Shown: piece after piece, positions 39,461 to 47,468 of the stretch
Numbering within the stretch: the stretch's first letter is position 1
Layout of the letters: every line of letters begins with the position of its first letter
Notes under the pieces: model-generated
The model's database searches: none
Told to the model about the DNA's origin: nothing
Seen by the model: the letters and a program-made list of their open reading frames with translations, nothing else
DNA from: Paracoccaceae bacterium
Lineage (GTDB): Bacteria; Pseudomonadota; Alphaproteobacteria; Rhodobacterales; Rhodobacteraceae
Assembly (NCBI GenBank): GCA_024236495.1
Contig: JACKKJ010000001.1
Location: forward strand, 1-64,000
Reading direction: 5' to 3'
Length of the DNA: 64,000 nucleotides
Translations under genes and position numbers: made by a program

Positions 39461-41431
39461 ATGAACGCCCCGACGCCCCCCGCCGACGAACGGACCATGG
39501 CCAATGCCCTGCGCGCGCTTGCGATGGATGCGGTGCAGGCCGCGAATTCCGGCCACCCCGGAATGCCGATGGGCATGGCCGACGTGGCGACCGTCCTTTT
39601 CAACCGTTTCGTGACGCTCGATCCCGCCGCGCCCGGCTGGGCGAACCGCGACCGTTTCGTCCTGTCGGCGGGGCACGGGTCGATGCTGCTTTACGCGATC
39701 CATCACCTTCTGGGCTATGACGACATGGGCATGGATCAGATCCGGGCCTTCCGGCAGTTGGGCAGCCGCACCGCCGGCCACCCCGAATACGGGCACGCCA
39801 GGGGCATCGAGGTCACGACCGGCCCCCTTGGCCAGGGCATCGCCACCGCCGTCGGCATGGCGCTGGCCGAACGGCTCGCCAACGCCCGCTTTCCCGACCT
39901 GATCGACCACATGACCTGGGTGATCGCCGGTGACGGCTGCCTGATGGAGGGGATAAGCCACGAGGCGATCGACCTTGCCGGGCACCTCAGCCTTGGCCGG
40001 CTTGTGGTGCTTTGGGACGACAACCGCATCACCATCGACGGCGATACCGACCTGGCGACATCGACCGACCAGATGGCGCGCTTCGCCGCCTCGGGCTGGC
40101 ATGTCCTGCGCTGTGACGGGCACACGCCCGCCGAAATCGCCGATGCGATCGCCGCCGCCCGCGCCGACCCGCGCCCCAGCCTGATCGCCTGCCGCACCGT
40201 CATCGGCTTTGGCGCGCCCAACAAGCAGGGCGGACACGACGTTCACGGCGCGCCCCTTGGCGCCGAGGAGATCGCGGCGGCACGGGCGAACCTTGGCTGG
40301 CCCCATCCGCCCTTCGAGATCCCGCAGGCGGTCCGTGCCGCCTGGTCGCGGATCGCCGCCCGCGGCGCCGGGACCCGCGCGGCCTGGGAAAACCGGCTTG
40401 CCGCGCATCCGCAGGCGACGCGGCTGCGCGACCACATGGCGCGCGACACCGGCCCGCTCACAGGTGCGATGGCCGCCTGGAAGGCGCAACTGCTGGCCGA
40501 CCGGCCCAAGGTCGCCACCCGCAAGGCCAGCGAAATGGCGCTTGGCGTCGTCAACGCGGCGCTGCCCTTCACGATCGGCGGATCGGCCGACCTGACCGGA
40601 TCGAACCTGACGCGGTCCAGGGGCCAGGCATCGGTGAAGCCAGATGATTTCTCGGGCTCTTACGTCCATTACGGGGTGCGCGAACACGGGATGGCGGCGG
40701 CGATGAACGGGATCGCGCTGCACGGGCTGTTCCGGCCCTACGGCGGCACCTTCCTCGCTTTCGCGGACTACTGCCGCCCGGCGATCCGGCTTGCCGCGCT
40801 GATGGGGGTGCCGACGGTTTTCGTGATGACCCACGATTCCATCGGCCTGGGCGAGGACGGCCCGACCCACCAGCCGGTCGAGACGCTGGCCGCGCTGCGG
40901 GCGATCCCGAACCTGACCGTCCTGCGGCCCTGCGACGCGATCGAGACCGCCGAGGCCTGGGAAATCGCCCTGGCCACCACCGACCGGCCCGTCCTTCTGG
41001 CGCTGTCGCGCCAGAACCTGCCTCTGTTGCGCGGCGACGCGGACGAAAACCGCGCCGCCCGGGGCGCCTATCTTCTGCACGGCACGGCGGACCGGCAGGT
41101 GACGCTGATCGCCACCGGGTCCGAGGTCGAGATCGCGATGGAAGCGGCGGGCCTTCTGGACCGCGACGGCATCCGCGCCGCCGTCGTCTCGGCCCCCTCG
41201 TTCGAACTGTTCGCCCGCCAGGATGCCGGCTACCGCGCCGGGGTTCTGGGGGAAGCCCCCCGTGTGGGGGTGGAGGCCGCGATCCGCCAGGGCTGGGACG
41301 GGCTGCTGCGCCACACCGACAGCTTCGTCGGAATGACCGGCTTTGGCGCCTCCGCGCCCGCGCCGGCCCTGTACGACCACTTCGGGATCACCGCGCAAGC
41401 GGTTGCCGAAAAAGCGAAATCCATGATCTGA
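39461..41431 (+). CDS. cbbT: Transketolase
   Basis: A 656-residue thiamine-diphosphate enzyme moving two-carbon units between sugar phosphates in the Calvin cycle. It has AVQAANSGHPGMPMGMADVA at the N-terminus, the ThDP motif GDGCLMEGISHEAIDLAGHL near 157, YVHYGVREHGMAAAMNGIAL and THDSIGLGEDGPTHQPVE in the middle domain. The ATG at 39461 matches the family N-terminus; the frame is open upstream within cbbP but that part is not transketolase. Confidence 0.96.
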   Translation: MNAPTPPADERTMANALRALAMDAVQAANSGHPGMPMGMADVATVLFNRFVTLDPAAPGWANRDRFVLSAGHGSMLLYAIHHLLGYDDMGMDQIRAFRQLGSRTAGHPEYGHARGIEVTTGPLGQGIATAVGMALAERLANARFPDLIDHMTWVIAGDGCLMEGISHEAIDLAGHLSLGRLVVLWDDNRITIDGDTDLATSTDQMARFAASGWHVLRCDGHTPAEIADAIAAARADPRPSLIACRTVIGFGAPNKQGGHDVHGAPLGAEEIAAARANLGWPHPPFEIPQAVRAAWSRIAARGAGTRAAWENRLAAHPQATRLRDHMARDTGPLTGAMAAWKAQLLADRPKVATRKASEMALGVVNAALPFTIGGSADLTGSNLTRSRGQASVKPDDFSGSYVHYGVREHGMAAAMNGIALHGLFRPYGGTFLAFADYCRPAIRLAALMGVPTVFVMTHDSIGLGEDGPTHQPVETLAALRAIPNLTVLRPCDAIETAEAWEIALATTDRPVLLALSRQNLPLLRGDADENRAARGAYLLHGTADRQVTLIATGSEVEIAMEAAGLLDRDGIRAAVVSAPSFELFARQDAGYRAGVLGEAPRVGVEAAIRQGWDGLLRHTDSFVGMTGFGASAPAPALYDHFGITAQAVAEKAKSMI

Positions 41432-41440
41432 GGAAAGCAT

Positions 41441-42442
41441 ATGGCAGTCAAGGTAGCGATCAACGGTTTTGGGCGGATCGGACGCAACGTGCTGCGGGCG
41501 ATCGTCGAATCCGGCCGGAGCGACATCGAGGTGGTGGCGATCAACGATCTTGGCCCGGTCGAGACGAACGCCCATCTCTTGCGCTTCGACAGCGTCCATG
41601 GCCGCTTTCCGGCCGAGGTCACGACAAGCGAAACCACCATCGACGTCGGCCGCGGCCCGATCGAGGTCAGCGCGATCCGCAATCCCGCCGACCTGCCCTG
41701 GGGCCATGTCGATGTCGTGCTGGAATGCACCGGCATCTTCACCTCGAAGGAAAAATGCGCCGCCCACCTGGAAAACGGCTCCAGGCGCGTCCTGATCTCC
41801 GCCCCCGGCGAGGGCGCCGACAAGACCATCGTCTACGGCGTCAACCACGGCACGCTGACGAAGGACGACATCGTCGTCTCGAACGCCTCCTGCACGACCA
41901 ACTGCCTTTCCCCGGTCGCCAAGGTGCTCAACGACGCCATCGGCATCGCCAAGGGCTTCATGACCACCATCCACAGCTACACCGGCGACCAGCCGACGCT
42001 CGACACGATGCACAAGGACCTGTACCGCGCCCGCGCGGCGGCCCTGTCCATGATCCCGACCTCGACCGGGGCGGCCAAGGCGGTGGGCCTCGTGCTGCCG
42101 GAGCTGAAGGGGCGGCTCGACGGCGTCGCGATCCGCGTGCCGACGCCCAATGTCTCGGTCGTCGACCTCGTGTTCGAAGCCGCCCGGGACACCACCGTCG
42201 AGGAGATCAACGCCGCCATCCGCGCCGCCGCAGACGGGCCGCTGAACGGCATCCTCGGATATACCGAGTTCAAGAACGTCTCGATGGACTTCAACCACGA
42301 CCCCCGCTCGTCGATCTTCCACATGGACCAGACAAAGGTCATGGAAGGGCGCATGTGCCGCATCCTCAGCTGGTACGACAACGAATGGGGCTTCTCAAAC
42401 CGTATGGCAGACACCGCCGTCCAGATGGGACGGTTGATGTGA
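41441..42442 (+). CDS. cbbG: Glyceraldehyde-3-phosphate dehydrogenase, type I
   Basis: A 333-residue GAPDH. The NAD(P)-binding INGFGRIGRNVLRAIVES is at the start, the active-site Cys is in SNASCTTNCLSPVAKVLND near 152, and the catalytic His follows in TTIHSYTGDQ. In the operon it works in the reductive direction on the PGK product. Strong AGGAAAG ribosome site. The stop overlaps the GTG start of the PGK gene. Confidence 0.97.
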   Translation: MAVKVAINGFGRIGRNVLRAIVESGRSDIEVVAINDLGPVETNAHLLRFDSVHGRFPAEVTTSETTIDVGRGPIEVSAIRNPADLPWGHVDVVLECTGIFTSKEKCAAHLENGSRRVLISAPGEGADKTIVYGVNHGTLTKDDIVVSNASCTTNCLSPVAKVLNDAIGIAKGFMTTIHSYTGDQPTLDTMHKDLYRARAAALSMIPTSTGAAKAVGLVLPELKGRLDGVAIRVPTPNVSVVDLVFEAARDTTVEEINAAIRAAADGPLNGILGYTEFKNVSMDFNHDPRSSIFHMDQTKVMEGRMCRILSWYDNEWGFSNRMADTAVQMGRLM

Positions 42443-43629
42443 ACCGCGGGATCGGCGACATCGACGTCGCGGGCCGCCGCCTCGTGATGCGCGCGGACCT
42501 GAACGTCCCGACCGAGGGGGGGCGGGTCACCGACGCGACCCGCATCACCCGCTTTGCCGAAGGAATGCGGCCACTTCTGGCCCGGGGCGCGGCGCTGGTT
42601 ATCCTGTCGCATTTCGGCCGCCCGAAGGGACGCCCGGACCCGTCGATGAGCCTTGCGCCCCTGGTGCCCGACCTGTCGCGCGCCCTTGGCACCCCGGTCG
42701 GCTTCGCCCCCCTCGATACGGCCGAAAGGGCCGCACGCGACCTTGCCCCGGGTGCCGCCCTATTGGTCGAGAACCTGCGCTTCGATCCGGGGGAAGAGGC
42801 GAACGACCCGGCGCTGGCCCGCCGCCTTGCGGCCCTTGGCGACATCTATGTGAACGACGCCTTTTCCTGCGCCCACCGCGCCCATGCCTCGACCGAGGCG
42901 ATCGCCCATCTCATGCCCGCCGTGGCGGGCCCGCTGATGGCGGGCGAGTTGGCCGCGCTGGACCGCGCGCTTGGCGCCCCGGCCCGGCCCTCGGTCGCCA
43001 TTGTCGGCGGCTCCAAGGTATCGACCAAGATCGCGGTTCTGAGGAACCTTGTCGGCAAGGTCGATCACCTCATCGTGGGCGGCGGCATGGCGAACACCTT
43101 CCTCTATGCGGCGGGCGCGCCGATGGGACGTTCGCTTCACGAGGCCGACCAGATCGACACGGTCAGGGCCATCCGGGCGCGGGCGGCAGGATCGGGCTGC
43201 ACCATCCACCTGCCCGCCGACGTGGTCACCGCCCGCGCGTTCCGGGCCGGGGCCGCGACCGAAACCGTAGCCGCGGACGCCTGCCCCGATGACGCGATGA
43301 TCCTGGACGCAGGGCCCGCAGCGGTCGCGGCCTTTGCCAAGGTGCTGGGGGCGGCCCGCACGATCCTGTGGAACGGGCCCCTTGGCGCGTTCGAGATCCC
43401 GCCTTTCGACGCCGCCACCGTGGCGCTGGCACGGATCGCCGCCGGGCAGACCGCCGCGGGCGCCTGCGTGTCGGTCGCGGGCGGGGGCGATACCGTCGCG
43501 GCCCTGAACGCCGCCGGCGTCGCGGACCGTTTCACCTATGTCTCCACCGCCGGTGGGGCCTTTCTCGAATGGCTCGAAGGGCGCGACCTGCCCGGCGTTG
43601 CCGCCCTTTCCCTGCATGAAAAGGTTTGA
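42439..43629 (+). CDS. cbbK: Phosphoglycerate kinase
   Basis: A 396-residue PGK phosphorylating 3-phosphoglycerate from the RuBisCO reaction. It has RLVMRADLNVPTEGGRVTDA at the N-terminus, ILSHFGRPKGR, VAIVGGSKVSTKI, and C-terminal ILWNGPLGAFE and VAGGGDTVAALNAAGV. The GTG at 42439 overlaps the GAPDH stop (GTGA), implying coupled translation. An earlier start would intrude on the GAPDH gene without family similarity. Confidence 0.95.
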   Translation: MNRGIGDIDVAGRRLVMRADLNVPTEGGRVTDATRITRFAEGMRPLLARGAALVILSHFGRPKGRPDPSMSLAPLVPDLSRALGTPVGFAPLDTAERAARDLAPGAALLVENLRFDPGEEANDPALARRLAALGDIYVNDAFSCAHRAHASTEAIAHLMPAVAGPLMAGELAALDRALGAPARPSVAIVGGSKVSTKIAVLRNLVGKVDHLIVGGGMANTFLYAAGAPMGRSLHEADQIDTVRAIRARAAGSGCTIHLPADVVTARAFRAGAATETVAADACPDDAMILDAGPAAVAAFAKVLGAARTILWNGPLGAFEIPPFDAATVALARIAAGQTAAGACVSVAGGGDTVAALNAAGVADRFTYVSTAGGAFLEWLEGRDLPGVAALSLHEKV

Positions 43630-43632
43630 TCC

Positions 43633-44682
43633 ATGGCGCTCATCACCCTTCGCCAGCTTCTCGACCACGCCGCCGAACACGGCTACGGCGTACCCGCCTT
43701 CAACATCAACAACATGGAACAGGGCCTGGCGATCATGGAGGCCGCGCGCGCCGTCGATGCGCCCGTGATCATCCAGGCCAGCCGTGGCGCGCGATCCTAT
43801 GCCAACGACATCATGCTGGCCAAGATGATCGAGGCGCTGGCCGCGATCTACCCCGACATCCCGCTGTGCATGCACCAGGACCACGGCAACAACGAGGCGA
43901 CCTGCATGTCGGCGATCCGCCACGGCTTCACCAGCGTGATGATGGACGGCAGCCTTGAGGCCGACGCCAAGACACCGGCAAGCTACGACTACAACGTCGC
44001 GATCACCGCCCGCGTGGCGGAGATGGCGCATTGGGTCGGTGCCTCTGTCGAGGGGGAGCTGGGCGTTCTGGGCAGCCTTGAGACCGGCGAGGGCGAGGCC
44101 GAGGACGGCCACGGCGCGACCGGAAAACTGGACCATTCGCAGCTTCTGACCGACCCTGACCAGGCGGTCGATTTCGTCACCCGCACCGGGGTGGACGCGC
44201 TCGCCATCGCCTGCGGTACCTCTCATGGTGCCTACAAGTTCTCGCGCAGGCCCGATGGCGACATCCTCGCGATGGGCGTGATCGAGGCGATCCACAAGCG
44301 CCTGCCGGACACGCATCTGGTGATGCACGGTTCCTCCTCGGTTCCGCAGGAGCTTCAGGATATCATCAACGAGTTCGGCGGCGAGATGCCGCAGACCTTC
44401 GGCGTCCCGGTCGAGGAGATCGTGCGCGGCATCCGGATGGGCGTGCGCAAGGTCAACATCGACACCGATTGCCGGATGGCGATGACCGGCCAGTTCCGCC
44501 GGATCGCGATGCAAGGCCCGCGGGAATTCGACCCGCGCAAGTTCCTCAAGCCCGCGATGGACGCGATGCGCGACCTGTGCCGCGACCGGCTGGAGGCTTT
44601 CGGCACGGCGGGCCAGGCCAGCCGGATCAAGGTCGTCGCGATGGACGAGATGGCGCGCCGCTACGCCGCCCGCACGGTCTGA
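43633..44682 (+). CDS. cbbA: Fructose-bisphosphate aldolase, class II
   Basis: A 349-residue zinc-dependent aldolase of the CbbA type, acting on fructose 1,6- and sedoheptulose 1,7-bisphosphate. The zinc-binding His are in LCMHQDHGNNEATC near residue 79, VEGELGVLGSLETGEGE follows, and HLVMHGSSSVPQELQDIINE near 235. The C-terminal KVNIDTDCRMAMTGQFRRI fits the family. It begins three bases after the PGK stop. Confidence 0.96.
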   Translation: MALITLRQLLDHAAEHGYGVPAFNINNMEQGLAIMEAARAVDAPVIIQASRGARSYANDIMLAKMIEALAAIYPDIPLCMHQDHGNNEATCMSAIRHGFTSVMMDGSLEADAKTPASYDYNVAITARVAEMAHWVGASVEGELGVLGSLETGEGEAEDGHGATGKLDHSQLLTDPDQAVDFVTRTGVDALAIACGTSHGAYKFSRRPDGDILAMGVIEAIHKRLPDTHLVMHGSSSVPQELQDIINEFGGEMPQTFGVPVEEIVRGIRMGVRKVNIDTDCRMAMTGQFRRIAMQGPREFDPRKFLKPAMDAMRDLCRDRLEAFGTAGQASRIKVVAMDEMARRYAARTV

Positions 44683-44697
44683 GGGAGCCCGCCCGCC

Positions 44698-45387
44698 ATG
44701 ACCTTTTCCCGCACGATCAAGATTGCGCCCTCGATCCTTTCTGCCGATTTCGCCAACTTCGGCGCCGAGATCCGCGCGATCGAGGCCGAGGGCGCCGACT
44801 GGGTCCATGTCGACGTGATGGACGGCCATTTCGTGCCGAACCTGACCTTCGGGCCGGCAATGTGCAAGGCGATCCGCCCGCATGTCGGCACCGTCATGGA
44901 CGTGCACCTGATGATCGCGCCGGTCGATCCCTGGATCGAGGCCTTCGCCGCGGCCGGCGCCGATGTCATCACCGCCCATCTGGAGGCCGGACCCCACATT
45001 CACCGCACGCTCCAAGCCATTCGGGCGACAGGGAAAATGGCCGGCCTCGCGCTTAACCCCGGAACCCCGGCCGAGGCCGCGGCAGAGCTCATCGACATGG
45101 TCGACCTGATCTGCGTGATGACCGTGAACCCGGGCTTCGGCGGCCAGCGGTTCATCGACATGACCGCCAAGATCCGCGCCCTGCGCAAGATGATCGGCGA
45201 CCGGCCCGTCCATATCGAGATCGACGGCGGCGTCACCCCCGAGACCGCCCCCCTCGTCGCCGCAGCCGGCGCCGACGTGCTGGTCGCGGGATCGGCCGTC
45301 TTCACCGGCGGATCGGTCGAAAACCCCGCCCCCTACGGCGCCAACATCGCCGCCATCCGCACCGCCGCCGAAACCGCCAGAGGCTGA
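44698..45387 (+). CDS. cbbE: Ribulose-phosphate 3-epimerase
   Basis: A 229-residue TIM-barrel epimerase converting xylulose 5-phosphate to ribulose 5-phosphate. Motifs are KIAPSILSADFANFGAEIRA, WVHVDVMDGHFVPNLTFGP, MTVNPGFGGQRFIDMTAKI, and IDGGVTPETAPLV, with the metal-binding His and Asp present. GAGGGAG lies before the ATG. The form II RuBisCO gene cbbM, which sits between cbbA and cbbE in R. capsulatus-type operons, is absent here. Confidence 0.97.
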   Translation: MTFSRTIKIAPSILSADFANFGAEIRAIEAEGADWVHVDVMDGHFVPNLTFGPAMCKAIRPHVGTVMDVHLMIAPVDPWIEAFAAAGADVITAHLEAGPHIHRTLQAIRATGKMAGLALNPGTPAEAAAELIDMVDLICVMTVNPGFGGQRFIDMTAKIRALRKMIGDRPVHIEIDGGVTPETAPLVAAAGADVLVAGSAVFTGGSVENPAPYGANIAAIRTAAETARG

Positions 45388-45480
45388 GGGGCGGGGATCG
45401 GCATTCGCCCGCGCCCTTGCCGCCGCCGTCGAATTCGTCGATCTTTCCGGCCCGGCATACCGCAACCGCAGGAGGAAACC

Positions 45481-46035
45481 ATGGCCGCCACCCCGCCCGT
45501 CTGTGACTTCGGATGGAAAGCCCCCGGCTTCGACCTGCCCGCGACCGACGGCCGGAGGCTGTCGCTGGCCGACGTGGCGGGGCCAAAGGGCACGCTGGTC
45601 ATGTTCATCTGCAACCACTGCCCCTATGTGCTTGCCGTCCTCGACCGGATCATCCGCGACGCGACAGAGCTTCAGGCGCTTGGCGTCGGGGTCGCGGCGA
45701 TCTGCGCCAACGACGCCACGACCCACCCCGACGACAGCTATGAGAACATGCAGCGGATGGCCGTGGAAAAGGGCTTTCCGTTCCCCTATCTGCACGATGA
45801 AAGCCAGGCGGTCGCCCGCGCCTGGGATGCGGCCTGCACGCCCGACTTCTTCGGCCTGAACGCGGCGGGCGAACTTCAGTATCGCGGGCGGCTTGATGCA
45901 TCGGGCCGCACCGCCGGCCCCGCCGATGCCCGGCGCGAGTTGTTCGAGGCGATGAAGCTGATCGCCGAAACCGGGCACGGACCGGCCGAACAGGTCGCCT
46001 CGATGGGCTGTTCGATCAAGTGGAAAGCGGCATGA
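45481..46035 (+). CDS. Thioredoxin-fold redoxin (AhpC/TSA-like)
   Basis: A 184-residue cytoplasmic thioredoxin-fold protein without a signal peptide. FICNHCPYVLAVLDRII near residue 42 has a CxxC (Cys44, Cys47), and DESQAVARAWDAACTPDFFG gives the cis-Pro loop. This is the common alphaproteobacterial redoxin family associated with unknown reductive or peroxide functions. It lies 93 bases after cbbE and overlaps cbbZ by four bases, so it is co-transcribed with the Calvin-cycle genes and could provide redox control or protection. Confidence 0.88.
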   Translation: MAATPPVCDFGWKAPGFDLPATDGRRLSLADVAGPKGTLVMFICNHCPYVLAVLDRIIRDATELQALGVGVAAICANDATTHPDDSYENMQRMAVEKGFPFPYLHDESQAVARAWDAACTPDFFGLNAAGELQYRGRLDASGRTAGPADARRELFEAMKLIAETGHGPAEQVASMGCSIKWKAA

Positions 46036-46700
46036 AGGGCGCCATCGTCTTCGACCTTGACGGGACGCTGATCGACAGCGCGCCCGACATCCATGTCGCG
46101 CTGAACAAGACGCTGGCGGATGAGGGCGCGCCCGCCGTGACGCTCGCCCAGACGATCGGCTTCATCGGCCACGGCATTCCCAACCTCGTGCGGCAGGCGC
46201 GCGAGGCGCTGGCGATCGACCCTGCCCGGCAGGAGCCGATGACCGCGGCGATGTTCGCGCATTACCTTGCCGCGCCCTCGGTCCTGACGCGCCCCTACGA
46301 GGGCGTGGTGGACTGCCTTGACGCCCTGACGGCGGCGGGGCATCCGCTGGGGCTATGCACCAACAAGGCGCTGGAACCGACGCTCGAGATCCTCGACGCG
46401 CTGGACCTGCGCCGGTTCTTCGGCGCGGTGATCGGCGGCGACAGCCTGCCCCAGAAAAAGCCGGACCCTGCCCCCCTGAAGGCGACCTTCGCGCAGATTG
46501 GTGCCCCGCTTCTCTACGTCGGCGACAGCGAGGTCGATGCGGCGACCGCCAGGGCCGCGGGCGTGGCCTTCGCCTTGTTCACCGAAGGCTATCGCAAGAC
46601 CGCCGTCGGCGAGCTTTGCCACAGCTTCGCCTTCGACCGTTTCCGCGATCTGGCCGGCCGCCTCGCCGAGCTTGCCGTTCCCGTCTCGCCGCGGGTCTGA
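46032..46700 (+). CDS. cbbZ: Phosphoglycolate phosphatase
   Basis: A 222-residue HAD hydrolase. The nucleophile motif is VFDLDGTLIDSAPDIHVALN near residue 6, motif II is in PLGLCTNKALEPT, and LPQKKPDPAPLKATFAQIGA, LLYVGDSEVDAATARAAGV give motifs III and IV. It removes phosphate from 2-phosphoglycolate, the RuBisCO oxygenase product. The start overlaps the redoxin stop (ATGA). Last gene of the operon. Confidence 0.94.
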   Translation: MKGAIVFDLDGTLIDSAPDIHVALNKTLADEGAPAVTLAQTIGFIGHGIPNLVRQAREALAIDPARQEPMTAAMFAHYLAAPSVLTRPYEGVVDCLDALTAAGHPLGLCTNKALEPTLEILDALDLRRFFGAVIGGDSLPQKKPDPAPLKATFAQIGAPLLYVGDSEVDAATARAAGVAFALFTEGYRKTAVGELCHSFAFDRFRDLAGRLAELAVPVSPRV

Positions 46701-46746
46701 GGGGGCTGCGGGTCGCCCCGGCCCGGTGCGTCAGGCCGCCGACGGT

Positions 46747-47346
46747 CTACCAGACATCGGGGTCGACGCCTTGCGCCTGCAGTTCGGCGAACTTGTCCTG
46801 CAGGTAGCGCTGGAACGGCTGGTCGCGCCAGGCACCTTCCGCGACGTATTCAAGCGCGGACAGGTGATGGAAGGGCTTGAAATACCCCGGCAGGCGGAAC
46901 GCCTCGGCGGTGCGGGCGTCTGCGGACCCGGCCGCGTCGGCGGGAAAGATCACCTGCGTCGGCGTGAAATTGACGTACCACTTGCGCGCAAGGTCGCGTT
47001 CCTCAAGCTCTTCGCCGTCAAGATCCAGAACCGCGCGCGACCCCCAGAGGTCAAGCTGCACGACCTGGAAATGCGCCTGCAGGTAGTCGGTGATCTCGGG
47101 GCGCGCGAAGTTCACCAGATGCATTTCGCGGCAATAGGGGCAACCGCGCTGTTCGAACAGGACGACAAGCCCCTTGCCCTCGCTGGCGGCCTGCTGCAGG
47201 TCGTCGCCAAGCTCCAGGAAACTGTCGAGAAAGAACGGCTGCTTGTAGAGCCCGTCGTCAGAGGGCTCGATCTGCGCCCGCCCCCGCAGCGGCCAGCCGG
47301 AGGCCAGCAAGACCGCCCCCCAGGTCATGAGTTGACGACGGTCCAT
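46747..47346 (-). CDS. Secreted thioredoxin family protein (SoxW-like)
   Basis: A 199-residue protein. The N-terminal stretch RRQLMTWGAVLLASGWPLRG resembles an export signal, and the thioredoxin domain carries EQRGCPYCREMHLVNFAR (Cys69 and Cys72). WYVNFTPTQVIF gives the cis-Pro region. It is likely a periplasmic thiol reductase or transfer protein like SoxW or DsbD partners. The ATG at 47346 has AAGGAGG ahead. It is convergent with cbbZ and stands alone. Confidence 0.88.
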   Translation of the reverse strand: MDRRQLMTWGAVLLASGWPLRGRAQIEPSDDGLYKQPFFLDSFLELGDDLQQAASEGKGLVVLFEQRGCPYCREMHLVNFARPEITDYLQAHFQVVQLDLWGSRAVLDLDGEELEERDLARKWYVNFTPTQVIFPADAAGSADARTAEAFRLPGYFKPFHHLSALEYVAEGAWRDQPFQRYLQDKFAELQAQGVDPDVW

Positions 47347-47364
47347 CGCGCACCTCCTTGCCGC

Positions 47365-47382
47365 CCCGGGCGATCGCCCGGG
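47365..47382. repeat. Perfect 18-bp palindrome
   Basis: CCCGGGCGATCGCCCGGG, fully self-complementary, 18 bases before the start of the secreted thioredoxin gene and including a GCGATCGC core. On the plus strand it is followed by TTTCT. It may be a regulator site, or a hairpin in the 5' leader. Confidence 0.5.
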
Positions 47383-47468
47383 TTTCTGGACGACAATGCT
47401 AGCACAGTGGCCGCCACCGCCGAACACCCCTGGCCTTCACGATCCTGTGGGCGGCGCGGCGGCGCGCG

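Noticed and set aside
39305..42322. Long open frame of about 1,000 codons antisense to cbbT and cbbG
   Set aside because: It is the complement of two certain genes; long antisense frames are common in GC-rich DNA and this one has no family similarity.
42760..45978. Open frame of about 1,070 codons antisense to the Calvin-cycle genes
   Set aside because: Composition-driven shadow rich in His, Arg, Asp and Gly; it covers cbbK, cbbA, cbbE and the redoxin gene on the other strand.
47365..47382. Transcription terminator
   Set aside because: On the minus strand, where the adjoining genes run, the hairpin is not followed by T residues; on the plus strand no gene ends nearby.
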